The notes: generated by a model from the letters alone, not told the origin. A stretch of 64,000 bases of DNA from Eubacterium sp. (GCA_017459345.1 JAFUDC010000077.1:1-64000), one strand, 5' to 3'; shown: positions 17,947-26,552, counted from the stretch's first letter. Translations and numbers: made by a program.

Positions 17947-20232
17947 TCAGGATTCTACTGCCTCCACACTGGTCAGTGTGTAAGCCTTATCATCCGGCTG
18001 ATATCCCTTTCTTATCAGGAGATAGATAAGAATGGCAACCAGAACTGCTGCAACGATGGTACCAAAGCCAAAGCTGCCGCCCATGAAGAGACCGCCAATG
18101 TTATATACGATCAGAGCCAGGACATAAGCCCACAGGCACATGTATCCGACAGCTCCCAGGGTCCATCTCCAGTTATTCATCTCACGCTTGATGGCACCAA
18201 TGGCTGCGAAGCAGGGTGCGCACAGGAGGTTGAATACCATGAAGGCGAATCCTGAAAGTGGTGTATAATCATCTGCAACTCTTGCCCAGATTCCTTCACC
18301 GTTGTCACCAAGCTCCTCACCGGCTTCCTCATCAAAGTTGTAGAGAACGCCGAAGGTTCCGACAACCTCTTCCTTGGCAACCAGACCGGTTACGGTTGCT
18401 ACGGTTGGTTTCCAGCTTCCGAATCCCAGCGGGCGGAAGATGATTGATGCACCGTTGCCCACAGCGGCCAGGTAGGAAGCATCCATGGGAGTAACGTCCT
18501 CTTCCGGAACATTCATCCTCTCTGCCAGTTGTGCCGTGTACTCGGCTGTTGCTATGGTCTCATCCTCGAAAAGGTTATCCACCAGTCCAGTGTGGCCGTT
18601 TACCGTGCCGAAGCTGGACAGGAACCAGATGATAATGGAGGAGATGACAATCACAGAACCGGCTCTCTTAATAAAGGACCAGCCCCGCTCCCATGTGGCA
18701 CGAAGTACGCCGCCCACGGAAGGAACGTGATAAGCAGGAAGCTCCATAACGAAGGGAGCAGGTTCTCCTGCAAACATCTTGAATTTCTTTAAGATGATAC
18801 CGGACAGGATAATGGAGCCGATGCCGATAAAGTATGCGGAAGCCGCAATCACTGCAGAGCCGTGGAAAAGAGCGCCGGCAATCAGTCCGATGATCGGGAG
18901 CTTGGCACCGCAGGGCATAAATGTTGTGGTCATGACCGTCATCTTACGGTCACGGTCATTCTCGATAGTTCGGGAAGCCATAACACCGGGAACACCGCAT
19001 CCCGTTGCCACAAGGCAGGGGATGAAGCTCTTGCCGGAAAGGCCGAACTGACGGAAGATCCTGTCCATGACAAAGGCAACTCTTGCCATATAACCGATAT
19101 CCTCAAGGATGGATAAGAGCAGGAAGAGAACCAGCATCTGGGGAACGAAACCGATGACCGCGCCGACTCCGGCAACAATACCGTCCTGAATCAGGCCATA
19201 TAGAACGCCGCCTTCTGCAATATGTAAAGCAGCCAGAATGGAATCTACCGCTCCGGGCACCCACTCGCCAAATATCACATCATTGGTAAAATCTGTTGCA
19301 GCAGTACCGATGGATATCTTCCAGCCTCCCATGGCAATGGCATAGATGCAGAACATCACCAGGGCGAAAATAGGAAGACCCAGCACGCGGTTTGTGACAA
19401 TCTTATCGATCCGGTCAGAGGTAGTCATGTTATCTTTCCTGACAGCCTTCTTCACCGAATCAGAAATTGCCTTGGTAATATAATTATATCTCTCATTGGT
19501 GATGATACTTTCCGCATCATCATCCTCTTTTTTCTCACACTCTTCAATGGCAGTCTCAATCGCCTTAAGCTGGTCAGAGGAAAGCTTTACACTTTCAAGC
19601 ACCTGTTTATCCCGCTCGAAAACCTTGATGGCATACCAGCGGATCAGCTTATCATCCACTGTCCCCCTGATCTGGTCTTCTATAGTAGAGATGGCACTTT
19701 CCACATCCGGGGCAAAATCAGCAGGTGCCTCCACAGCCTTTCCGGCCTTTGCCGCTGCAACAGCCTTGTTGATCGCCGTATCGGTGCCCTCATTCTTTAA
19801 GGCACTGATCTCCACGATCTCACAGCCCAAAGTCTTGCCCAGTCTGGCAACATCGATACTATCCCCGTTTTTCCTGACCAGATCCATCATGTTCACTGCC
19901 ACCACAACAGGAATACCCAACTCCACAAGCTGGGTGGTCAGGTAGAGGTTACGTTCGATATTGGTGCCGTCCACGATATTAAGGATTGCATCCGGCTTTT
20001 CGGTGACCAGGTAGGTCCTGGATACGACTTCCTCCAATGTATAAGGAGATAAGGAGTAGATACCAGGCAGGTCCTGGATGATCACCTCTTTATCACTCTT
20101 CAGTTTACCTTCTTTTTTCTCTACGGTTACTCCGGGCCAGTTTCCCACATACTGGTTGGCACCGGTAAGGGCATTAAACAATGTGGTCTTACCGGAGTTG
20201 GGATTGCCGGCCAATGCAATTTTTATAGCCAT
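17947..20232 (-). CDS. feoB: Ferrous iron transporter B
   Basis: 761 residues. The N-terminal G domain has 'LAGNPNSGKTTLFNALTG', 'QDLPGIYSLSPYT' and 'VNMMD'; the following GDI helical domain is followed by gate/core membrane regions with 'SCLVATGCGVPGVMASRTI'-type and 'GFVPQMLVLFLLLSILEDIGYMARVAFVMDR'. It imports Fe(II), driven or gated by GTP. C-terminal segments contain 'LCAPCFAAIGAIKREMNNWRWT'. Full-length. The ~94 bases to feoA hold a short direct repeat. Confidence 0.97.
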   Translation of the reverse strand: MAIKIALAGNPNSGKTTLFNALTGANQYVGNWPGVTVEKKEGKLKSDKEVIIQDLPGIYSLSPYTLEEVVSRTYLVTEKPDAILNIVDGTNIERNLYLTTQLVELGIPVVVAVNMMDLVRKNGDSIDVARLGKTLGCEIVEISALKNEGTDTAINKAVAAAKAGKAVEAPADFAPDVESAISTIEDQIRGTVDDKLIRWYAIKVFERDKQVLESVKLSSDQLKAIETAIEECEKKEDDDAESIITNERYNYITKAISDSVKKAVRKDNMTTSDRIDKIVTNRVLGLPIFALVMFCIYAIAMGGWKISIGTAATDFTNDVIFGEWVPGAVDSILAALHIAEGGVLYGLIQDGIVAGVGAVIGFVPQMLVLFLLLSILEDIGYMARVAFVMDRIFRQFGLSGKSFIPCLVATGCGVPGVMASRTIENDRDRKMTVMTTTFMPCGAKLPIIGLIAGALFHGSAVIAASAYFIGIGSIILSGIILKKFKMFAGEPAPFVMELPAYHVPSVGGVLRATWERGWSFIKRAGSVIVISSIIIWFLSSFGTVNGHTGLVDNLFEDETIATAEYTAQLAERMNVPEEDVTPMDASYLAAVGNGASIIFRPLGFGSWKPTVATVTGLVAKEEVVGTFGVLYNFDEEAGEELGDNGEGIWARVADDYTPLSGFAFMVFNLLCAPCFAAIGAIKREMNNWRWTLGAVGYMCLWAYVLALIVYNIGGLFMGGSFGFGTIVAAVLVAILIYLLIRKGYQPDDKAYTLTSVEAVES

Positions 20233-20251
20233 TTCATACCTCCATTAACCA

Positions 20252-20303
20252 TAACTGCAAATACTTTCGTTTTGCTCTGCTATCTGTAACTGCAAATACT
20301 TTC
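20252..20303. repeat. Short direct repeat between feoB and feoA
   Basis: TAACTGCAAATACTTTC occurs at 20252-20268 and 20287-20303, 35 bases apart, in a 94-base gap. No stable stem is seen. Likely a small local duplication. Confidence 0.6.
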
Positions 20304-20354
20304 CTTTGCCACTAAAATCCGTATCATCAGACATTACATCTGCTTGCGATGTCA

Positions 20355-20572
20355 TCACTCCACGATAACCATCTCGGCATCCGCCTTGCGAACAGAAAGC
20401 TCGTATCCCCGGATCTGAAGTTCCATGGATCGCCCAGAGGAGCCACCTTGCGGACGAAAATCTCTGTCCCCTTGGTGATACCCATATCCATGATGCGCCG
20501 CTTAACCGGGCCCTCCCCGGTAAGCTTCTTAACCTTTACTGTCTGTCCGACCTGAACATCCTTCAGTGTCAT
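20355..20572 (-). pseudogene. feoA: feoA (second copy) with a one-base frameshift
   Basis: The first ~48 codons encode a normal FeoA SH3-like domain (VKVKKLTGEGPVKRRIMDMG...APLGDP). After GATCC near 20424-20431 the frame slips: as read, the protein ends in an unrelated basic tail (stop near 20327). Reading one base over gives MELQIRGYELSVRKADAEMV and a stop at 20355-20357, exactly the expected FeoA C-terminus. One base is missing in CC(A)ATGG. The downstream frame shows no decay, so this is a recent mutation, a sequencing error or a deliberate slip. The ATG at 20572 has GAGGAGG nine bases upstream. FeoA stimulates FeoB. Confidence 0.85.
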
Positions 20573-20600
20573 GTTCATTTCCCTCCTCTTCATGCTTTAA

Positions 20601-20810
20601 TCAAATGTAAATCTTGCTTACAAGATCTCTGCCCACAGCGATGCGGGCTCCCTTGACATTGACGATCAGATCCTCGCCATTCTTTGCGACGACAATCACC
20701 TTTCCGCCTGTATGAAAGCCCAGGTCAGCCAGATGCTGCCTGACCTCACTGGTTCCCGCCAGTCTTTTGATCTCGTATTCCTTTCCTGTCTCTGCTAAAG
20801 ATATCGGCAT
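20601..20810 (-). CDS. feoA: FeoA-domain protein (first copy)
   Basis: 69 residues. 'YEIKRLAGTSEVRQHLADLGFHTGGKVIVVAKNGEDLIVNVKGARIAVGRDLVSKIYI' is a complete FeoA SH3-like domain. Two tandem feoA genes before feoB are common in Clostridia. First gene of the operon; the Fur box and promoter lie about 135-180 bases upstream. Confidence 0.9.
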   Translation of the reverse strand: MPISLAETGKEYEIKRLAGTSEVRQHLADLGFHTGGKVIVVAKNGEDLIVNVKGARIAVGRDLVSKIYI

Positions 20811-20942
20811 AATCCATCCCTCACATATTAGTTGCGGCTTATAATAAGTAGTTATAACATGTAATAATTAGAATCCTCTTGCCCACATTAGAATTATCTA
20901 ACTATATGAATAAAATATAAGACTGACTTACGTCAGCCTTAT

Positions 20943-20961
20943 CTAACTGATTCTCATTATC
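20943..20961 (-). promoter_or_regulatory. Fur box of the feo operon
   Basis: Minus-strand GATAATGAGAATCAGTTAG agrees at 15 of 19 positions with GATAATGATAATCATTATC. It directly abuts the -10 element, so bound Fur-Fe(II) would cover the transcription start. A TTAGA-ATTA-TCTAA palindrome at 20888-20901 may be a second half-site. Confidence 0.7.
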
Positions 20962-20990
20962 TTTTTAGCACAATTATCGGTAAATGTCAA
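20962..20990 (-). promoter_or_regulatory. Sigma-A promoter of the feo operon
   Basis: On the minus strand TTGACA (20985-20990), a 17-base spacer and TAAAAA (20962-20967). The leader to the first feoA is ~145 bases and contains a small CTGAC-TTAC-GTCAG hairpin. Confidence 0.6.
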
Positions 20991-20999
20991 TGTTTGTTC

Positions 21000-21224
21000 T
21001 TAATTTCCCTTGAACTTTTTCCCATATTTCTCTCCAAGATTGGTGACAGACCCATCCGGATTTTTCAGATCGATATTATCGAGGGATCCCCTGAGATTCC
21101 TTCGTATAGCCAGAATATACTCTTTTCTGAGTCTGGCCTGCTCCTCTGCTTCTTCCGGGGTCAGCCCCACATTCTTGGACTTGTGATAGAGCGTGTTTAT
21201 CCTGTCGATATCGGTATTCTTCAT
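21000..21224 (-). CDS. DUF896 family protein (YnzC-like)
   Basis: 74 residues. 'DIDRINTLYHKSKNVGLTPEEAEEQARLRKEYILAIRRNLRGSLDNI' is the characteristic DUF896 helix pair (E-E-x-x-x-Q-x-x-L-R-x-x-Y). Bacillus YnzC is linked to the SOS-regulated yneA locus, but the function is unknown. No LexA box is recognised here. AAGGA site upstream. Confidence 0.85.
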   Translation of the reverse strand: MKNTDIDRINTLYHKSKNVGLTPEEAEEQARLRKEYILAIRRNLRGSLDNIDLKNPDGSVTNLGEKYGKKFKGN

Positions 21225-21350
21225 ATTATTTTATGTCCTTTCTATATTGTTAATCACTAAATCAAGAACGCCTCGGCGTTCTTGGCGCCGGATTCGAGTC
21301 AGCTTTGCTGACATATTTCCTAATCGAATCCGTGCGCATCCGCCGGAGGC

Positions 21351-21450
21351 TTAATCTCTGACGCAGGTATGTAACCCATGTCAAAGAGAAGTTAACAGTT
21401 GCGCATTCATCTCATGATTGAAATCACGAGAATTCTGCGTCAGAGATTAA
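21351..21450. repeat. 100-base element with 16-bp perfect terminal inverted repeats
   Basis: TTAATCTCTGACGCAG (21351-21366) and CTGCGTCAGAGATTAA (21435-21450) are perfect complements. The 68-base interior has a partial CTCATGATT/AATCACGAG stem. Size and symmetry resemble a MITE or a structured RNA; no coding potential. No clear target duplication. Confidence 0.7.
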
Positions 21451-21477
21451 AACTTCCCATCCCATGACAGTCTCTGG

Positions 21478-21801
21478 TTTACTGACACAATCGCCATATT
21501 CCGCTATTGTGTCAGTAAAAACAGAGTATTTCAGCTTGTTTCTCTTCCTTTTTTACTGACACAATCGCCGTATTTCGCTATTGTGTCAGTAAAAACAGAG
21601 TATTTTAGCCTGTTTCCCTCCTTTTTTACTGACGCAATCGCTGTATTTCGGTATTGTGTCAGTAAAAACAGAATATTTAAGCTTGTTTCTCTTCCTTTTT
21701 TACTGACGCAATCGCCATATTTCGCTATTGTGTTAGTAAAAACAGAGTATTTCAGCTTGTTTCCCTTCTTTTTTTACTGACGCAATCGCCGTGGGAAGTT
21801 T
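21478..21801. repeat. Array of five 73-74 base repeats, each a strong hairpin, with flanking inverted repeat
   Basis: TTTACTGACRCAAT starts at 21478, 21552, 21625, 21699 and 21773. Copies 1-4 have a 14-bp arm, 14-base loop and reverse arm ATTGTGTCAGTAAA, then a spacer AACAGARTATTTNAGC. Copy 5 stops after CGCAATCGCC. The array is enclosed by AACTTCCCA (21451-21459) and TGGGAAGTT (21792-21800). Substitutions cluster in loops and spacers. Confidence 0.85.
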
Positions 21802-21832
21802 GAGTTAGTAATAATTAATTGTATAACCCTGC

Positions 21833-23524
21833 TTATATAGATTCACACATTTTCGCCGCCAGCATCTCCGCAGCCTTAAGCCCATCCATGGCAGCAGAGG
21901 TGATTCCTCCGGCATAACCGGCTCCCTCGCCGCAGGGAAAGATACCTGATATGCTGCCCTGGCCGGATTCATCCCTTTCAATCCTCACCGGGGAGGAGGT
22001 TCTTGCTTCTACCCCCAGCAGGATGGTGTCTTCCCTGTCATATCCACGAATCTTCTTCCCAAAAGCGGTCATGCCTTCCAGCAGGGACTGGCAGATATAA
22101 TCCGGAAGACAGCTTCTTAGATCTGCAAGCTGAAAGGAGCCTTTGACCGCCGGAGTGTAAGCTCCAAACCCTGTAGTTATCCTGCCTTCCCGGAAATCCC
22201 CCAGGAGCTGGACGGGAATCCTGCCCGAACCAGCCTGCCAGGCCAGTTCCTCATATTTCCTCTGGAATTCGATGCCGGCAAGTGGTCCTATGCCAGGATA
22301 GTCCTCAGGCCCCACGGTGGTAATGATGGCACTGTTGGAATTCCTCCCATCCCGGCCATGATAGCTCATCCCGTTTATGCACAACCTTTCGGGCTCAGAA
22401 GATGAATTCACCACATATCCCCCGGGGCACATGCAGAAGGAATAGATTCCCCGGCCGTTGCTGCACTGGTGGGTAAGCTTGTAGGAGGCAGCGGACAGGT
22501 TATCCGGATAACCCTTCCCATACTGGCTTTCATTGATCATATCCGCCGGGTGCTCCACCCTCACCCCCATGGCAAAGGCCTTGGCATGCATATTAAGGCC
22601 GGTCCGGTCAAGCATAAAGAAAGTATCCCTGGCGCTGTGACCGATGGCCAGGATGACATTCTGACAAGGCCATTCCCGCGCTCTGCCATCCTGCTCAATT
22701 CTAAGCGCTATGATACGTCTTTTATCCGGATCTGTCAACCTGGCAGTATGTGATTCGGATAAAGACATCTCCTGCCTGGATTTATACTTATCCTGACCAT
22801 CATTGGTCACAATCCCCACGACCTTTGTCCGGAAATGTACCTGGCCCCCGAGACTCCTGATCTCTTCCCGGATGGATGCCACCACTTCCTTAAGGACATT
22901 TGTGCCGATATGGGGTTTGGCATCATATCGGATCTCTTCCGGTGCTCCATGGCGGACGAACTCCTCCAGCACAAAACGGTTTCTGCCAAACTTATCCTTG
23001 ACCAGGGTGTTGAGTTTGCCATCGGAAAATGTCCCGGCTCCCCCCTCTCCAAACTGGACATTGGATTCGGGATCGAGGACATTATCCTTCCAGAAGCTTT
23101 CGACCTTGGCAGACCGGACTGTCACCTCATCTCCCCGTTCAAAGAGAATGGGACGAAAACCGTTTCTGGCAAGAACCAGGGCGGCAAAAAGACCTGCGGG
23201 CCCGGCCCCCACAATGACAGGCCGTTTTACTTCCGGCAGCAATCCGCTATCTCCACCAGGAGGTATCCTGTAAGGGAAGCGATAAGTAATCTCCTCAACT
23301 TTTGACCAGCTGCTCTTCTTTATGTGAAGGAGCTTCTTCTCGTTGGAGAAGGCAGCATCAATCGTATAGATATAGTACAGAACCGGCTTCTTTCTGGCAT
23401 CAATAGACCGCCTGACGATCCGCCAGCTATCCGGCTTTCTGCCTCCCGCCTTTTTCCGTATGGCCTCCTCCAAGTCATCCCTTGTGTGGGTGACCGGAAG
23501 CTTTAACTGTGTTATTCGCAGCAT
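21833..23524 (-). CDS. FAD-dependent oxidoreductase of the large NAD(P)/FAD 'dehydrogenase' family
   Basis: 563 residues. An N-terminal ~80-residue domain with 'WRIVRRSIDARKKPVLYYIYTIDAAF', then the Rossmann FAD motif 'VIVGAGPAGLFAALVLARNGFRPILFERG', the family-specific 'NVQFGEGGAGTFSDGKLNTLVKD' and 'YSFCMCPGGYVVNSSSE'. C-terminal 'FPCGEGAGYAGGITSAAMDGLKAAE' closes the FAD site. Common in Firmicutes; substrate unknown. Good AAAGGA site. Confidence 0.85.
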   Translation of the reverse strand: MLRITQLKLPVTHTRDDLEEAIRKKAGGRKPDSWRIVRRSIDARKKPVLYYIYTIDAAFSNEKKLLHIKKSSWSKVEEITYRFPYRIPPGGDSGLLPEVKRPVIVGAGPAGLFAALVLARNGFRPILFERGDEVTVRSAKVESFWKDNVLDPESNVQFGEGGAGTFSDGKLNTLVKDKFGRNRFVLEEFVRHGAPEEIRYDAKPHIGTNVLKEVVASIREEIRSLGGQVHFRTKVVGIVTNDGQDKYKSRQEMSLSESHTARLTDPDKRRIIALRIEQDGRAREWPCQNVILAIGHSARDTFFMLDRTGLNMHAKAFAMGVRVEHPADMINESQYGKGYPDNLSAASYKLTHQCSNGRGIYSFCMCPGGYVVNSSSEPERLCINGMSYHGRDGRNSNSAIITTVGPEDYPGIGPLAGIEFQRKYEELAWQAGSGRIPVQLLGDFREGRITTGFGAYTPAVKGSFQLADLRSCLPDYICQSLLEGMTAFGKKIRGYDREDTILLGVEARTSSPVRIERDESGQGSISGIFPCGEGAGYAGGITSAAMDGLKAAEMLAAKMCESI

Positions 23525-23552
23525 ATATTTATTTCCTTTTGAACTATATTAT

Positions 23553-24965
23553 TTAAATAGGTGATTGCGAAACTCGTGTCTGGCTCGAAAAATGATTCCT
23601 AAGTTTAAAACGGGCAGCTTCCCCGGCTGTCTTTCCGCTGCTGAAGGCCCACTGAAGATTATAGCCCCCGCAGGTTCCGTCCACATCCACGACTTCCCCC
23701 GCAAAAAAAAGGCCCGGACAGATCCTGGACTCCAGGTGACTGCTCAATTCATCCAGGGGGATTCCCCCCATGGTCACCTGGGCCTTCTCGTAGGACTTAT
23801 AGCCCCGGATCCGGAGTTCAAAGCCCTTCAGTACCCCTGCCAGCCTGCGGATATCATCCTTGTCCCAATCTGAGACGGAGCCGTCCGGCCTGATGCGGGC
23901 TTCCTTAAGAAGGACCGGGGCCAGCTTGGCCGCCGCCCAGCCATGAAGAAATGTAATACCGTCCTTATATCCACAGTCTGTCTTCATGCGGATAAGCTGC
24001 CTGATAAGAGCTTCCTCCTCCATATCGGGCACGAAGTCAACCGAGACAGATACCTGGTCTCCCTTCTTTAAAGCCCGGATGGCAAACCGGCTCAGGCAGA
24101 AGACCGCCACTCCGGAGATTCCATAATCGGTCCACTGCAGCTCTCCCCTCTCCCTGGCCCTTTCCCTGCCATTGATATAGAGGGTGACCGCCGACCTGCT
24201 TCTGACCCCGTTCAGCTTTTTAAGAAAGGGAGCGCCGGAACATAGGGCGGTCAGGGCAGGCTCCGGAGAGATGATCCTGTGACCAAGTTTCCTGGCAAAG
24301 CGATAACCGTCGCCCTCACAGCCAAGCCCTGTCCCGGCGAGACCGCCTGTGGCTATGATAACCGTCCTGCCGGAAAAGCTTTTCCTGCCTTCCGGACTCC
24401 GTGTATGTACCATGAACCCCATGTGCTGATGCTCTTCTTCCGGCCTCTCTTTTAAGCCCTCTGTATTCTGATAATCTTCCGGAATATCTTTTAAGCCCTC
24501 TGTATTCCGATAATCTTCTTCGGAAATTCCAATTCCTTTCCCGGCGGGCTCAAGATCTGTCACTGTCATTTCTGTCATCACATGAATTGTCTTTATACTA
24601 TTCAGATAGACTTCCAGGGCCTCCCGGACTGTGGCTGCCTGCTCATTGTAGGGATAGATATAGCCCTCCCGGCTTCTGGTCATCACTCCCAGCCTTTCCA
24701 TAAGCTGCAGGGTCGTGCTCTCATCGCTGGCAGAAAAAATGCTCCAGGCCTTGTCCGGAGCGTCTGATCGATAATATTCCGGTTTCTGATCCAGATTGGT
24801 AAGATTGCAGCGGCCATTGCCGGTGACCAGCAGCTTCTTTCCCACTTTATCAAGGCGGTCCAGAACCAGAACCCTGGCTCCGTCAGCTGCCGCGTAAATG
24901 GCGGCAGTCATCCCGGCCGGCCCGGCACCTATCACAATTGTGTCGTAACAGTTTTTTTTACTCAT
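23553..24965 (-). CDS. HI0933/BaiN-family flavoprotein with an inserted 13-residue tandem repeat
   Basis: 470 residues. FAD motif 'TIVIGAGPAGMTAAIYAAADGARVLVLDR' and the family block 'KVGKKLLVTGNGRCNLTN', 'TGGLAGTGLGCEGDGYRFARKLGHRI', 'QVTMGGIPLDEL' and 'FAGEVVDVDGTCGGYNLQWAFSSGKTAG'. Relatives reduce small unsaturated substrates (BaiN acts on bile-acid intermediates); the substrate here is unknown. Near residues 150-175 two copies of EDYxNTEGLKxxP form an insertion absent from the usual layout. Start overlaps the ybeY end by 8 bases. Confidence 0.85.
   Translation of the reverse strand: MSKKNCYDTIVIGAGPAGMTAAIYAAADGARVLVLDRLDKVGKKLLVTGNGRCNLTNLDQKPEYYRSDAPDKAWSIFSASDESTTLQLMERLGVMTRSREGYIYPYNEQAATVREALEVYLNSIKTIHVMTEMTVTDLEPAGKGIGISEEDYRNTEGLKDIPEDYQNTEGLKERPEEEHQHMGFMVHTRSPEGRKSFSGRTVIIATGGLAGTGLGCEGDGYRFARKLGHRIISPEPALTALCSGAPFLKKLNGVRSRSAVTLYINGRERARERGELQWTDYGISGVAVFCLSRFAIRALKKGDQVSVSVDFVPDMEEEALIRQLIRMKTDCGYKDGITFLHGWAAAKLAPVLLKEARIRPDGSVSDWDKDDIRRLAGVLKGFELRIRGYKSYEKAQVTMGGIPLDELSSHLESRICPGLFFAGEVVDVDGTCGGYNLQWAFSSGKTAGEAARFKLRNHFSSQTRVSQSPI
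24448..24525 (-). repeat. Two-copy 39-base tandem repeat inside the BaiN-like gene
   Basis: TCTTTTAAGCCCTCTGTATT recurs 39 bases apart (24448 and 24487). The length is a multiple of three, so the frame is kept (13 codons). Confidence 0.75.
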
Positions 24966-25470
24966 CTTCTATATCCCTGGTATAACCACAAAGCTGAAGG
25001 ATCTCCTCCTGCTTTTTCTCCATGACCAGCCGCTCATCCTCTGCCATATGGTCGTAGCCCATCAGATGAAGCATGCTGTGGGCAGCCAGAAATGCCAGTT
25101 CCCTCTTCATGGAGTGTCCGTACTCCGCAGCCTGTTCCTTCACCTTATCCATGGAGATCAGGATATCCCCAAGGATCAGCTCCCCGGTCTCCGGATGAAA
25201 GGCATCCGGCTCACTCTCCTCAATATCAGTAAAGTCTGCCGGTTTCGGAAACTCTGCCATGGGGAAGGAGAGCACATCCGTAGGAGCGTCAATCTCTCTT
25301 TGCTCGGCGTTAACCTGGCCGATCTCCTCATTGTCCGTGAGAAGGACATAAAGCCGGGTCTCATAGGGACACTCTTCATAATCCAGGGCCTGGTTTACTA
25401 CATTTTTGATGGTTTCCTCATAATCCGGTATCAGATTCTCATGATAGCAGTTTTCAATCTCTATATGCAT
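24958..25470 (-). CDS. ybeY: Endoribonuclease YbeY (rRNA maturation)
   Basis: 170 residues. Catalytic metal site 'AFLAAHSMLHLMGYDHM' matches H-x3-H-x5-H (HGxLHLxGYDH). The N-terminal 'LTDNEEIGQVNAEQREIDAPTDVLSFP' is diagnostic. Processes 16S rRNA 3' end and acts in ribosome quality control. Upstream is phoH, its normal partner. Confidence 0.95.
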   Translation of the reverse strand: MHIEIENCYHENLIPDYEETIKNVVNQALDYEECPYETRLYVLLTDNEEIGQVNAEQREIDAPTDVLSFPMAEFPKPADFTDIEESEPDAFHPETGELILGDILISMDKVKEQAAEYGHSMKRELAFLAAHSMLHLMGYDHMAEDERLVMEKKQEEILQLCGYTRDIEDE

Positions 25471-25490
25471 GTTCTTTACACCCCTTAAGT

Positions 25491-26468
25491 TCAGGTTCTC
25501 TTACTTTTCGCCTTCCGCTTGTCATACTCATCGTAGGCGGTGACAATCTTCTGCACCAGTGGATGTCTGACCACATCCTGGCTGGTAAGCCGGCAGACCC
25601 CGATCTCCTTGATATCCTTTAGAACTCTTAATGCATCATCCAGGCCCGACCTGGCCCCGTCCGGCAGGTCCTTCTGGGTCTGGTCGCCGGTGATGATGGC
25701 CTTGGAGCCGAAACCGATACGGGTGAGGAACATCTTCATCTGGGCCGGGGTGGTGTTCTGGGCTTCATCCAGAACCACGAAGGCATTATCCAGGGTTCTT
25801 CCTCTCATGTAAGCCAGAGGTGCCACCTCGATCAGGCCCTTCTCCATATTTTTCATAAATGTATCTGCCCCCATGATCTCATATAAGGCATCATAGAGGG
25901 GGCGCAGGTAGGGGTCTACCTTGCTCTGCAGGTCTCCGGGCAGGAATCCCAGCTTCTCCCCTGCCTCAATGGCCGGTCTGGTCAGGATGATCCGGTTGAC
26001 CTCCCCGGCCTTAAAGGCAGTGATGGCCTTGGCCATGGCCAGATAAGTTTTGCCTGTTCCGGCAGGACCAACCCCGAAAACGATCATCTTATCCTTGATC
26101 ATATCCACATACTGCTTCTGCCCCATAGTCTTAGGCTTAATGGGCTTACCCATGGTGGTATGGCAGATCACATCATTGTCAAGATCGTTCATCACTGACA
26201 CCTGACCGGTCATGGAAAGAGCCAGGGCATAGTTGACATTCTGCTCTGTGATCTGATTGCCCTTCCGGGACAGGGTCAGCAGCTCATCGATTACCTCCTT
26301 TGCCCTATAGCAATTCTCCTCGGAACCGATCACTTTCAGTTTATCACTGCGAAAGATCAGGGTCACCCGCAATGTCTTCTCCAGTTTCTTCATATTGGCA
26401 TCAAACTGGCCAAATACATTGGCCGCGTGATCTGCAGGAAAAGGAATTTCTACTTCCTTTAAGTTCAT
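25491..26468 (-). CDS. phoH: PhoH-family ATPase
   Basis: 325 residues. A KH-like N-terminus, then the P-loop 'VFGVGPAGTGKTYLAMAKAI', 'LTRPAIEAGEKLGFLPGDLQSKVDPYLRPLYDAL', Walker B 'AFVVLDEAQNTTPAQMKMFLTRIG' and 'ITGDQTQKDLP'. PhoH proteins are ATPases, probably in RNA metabolism. Position between yqfD and ybeY matches Firmicutes. GGAGATTG site before the ATG. Confidence 0.95.
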   Translation of the reverse strand: MNLKEVEIPFPADHAANVFGQFDANMKKLEKTLRVTLIFRSDKLKVIGSEENCYRAKEVIDELLTLSRKGNQITEQNVNYALALSMTGQVSVMNDLDNDVICHTTMGKPIKPKTMGQKQYVDMIKDKMIVFGVGPAGTGKTYLAMAKAITAFKAGEVNRIILTRPAIEAGEKLGFLPGDLQSKVDPYLRPLYDALYEIMGADTFMKNMEKGLIEVAPLAYMRGRTLDNAFVVLDEAQNTTPAQMKMFLTRIGFGSKAIITGDQTQKDLPDGARSGLDDALRVLKDIKEIGVCRLTSQDVVRHPLVQKIVTAYDEYDKRKAKSKRT

Positions 26469-26552
26469 CGATCAATCTCCTCTCTAAATGTAACTTCGGC
26501 CGCCTGCAAATCCATCTCTTAAGGATGACATTTTCTCTGATACATGATAAGG

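Larger units (their letters stand above)
21225..21832. other. 608-base non-coding island of nested palindromes and hairpin repeats
   Basis: No plausible gene. From left: a 9-bp near-perfect palindrome at 21264-21283; a stem CGGATTCG/CGAATCCG (21289-21296/21325-21332) enclosing TCAGC/GCTGA; a 16-bp inverted repeat 21351-21366/21435-21450; and a five-copy 74-base hairpin array bracketed by a second inverted repeat (21449-21459/21792-21801). It separates DUF896 from the FAD-dependent gene. Confidence 0.8.

Noticed and set aside
21478..21801. CRISPR array or protein-coding 65-residue frame
   Set aside because: Units are internally palindromic with near-identical spacers, so no unique spacers exist; the short frame is a reading of the repeat.
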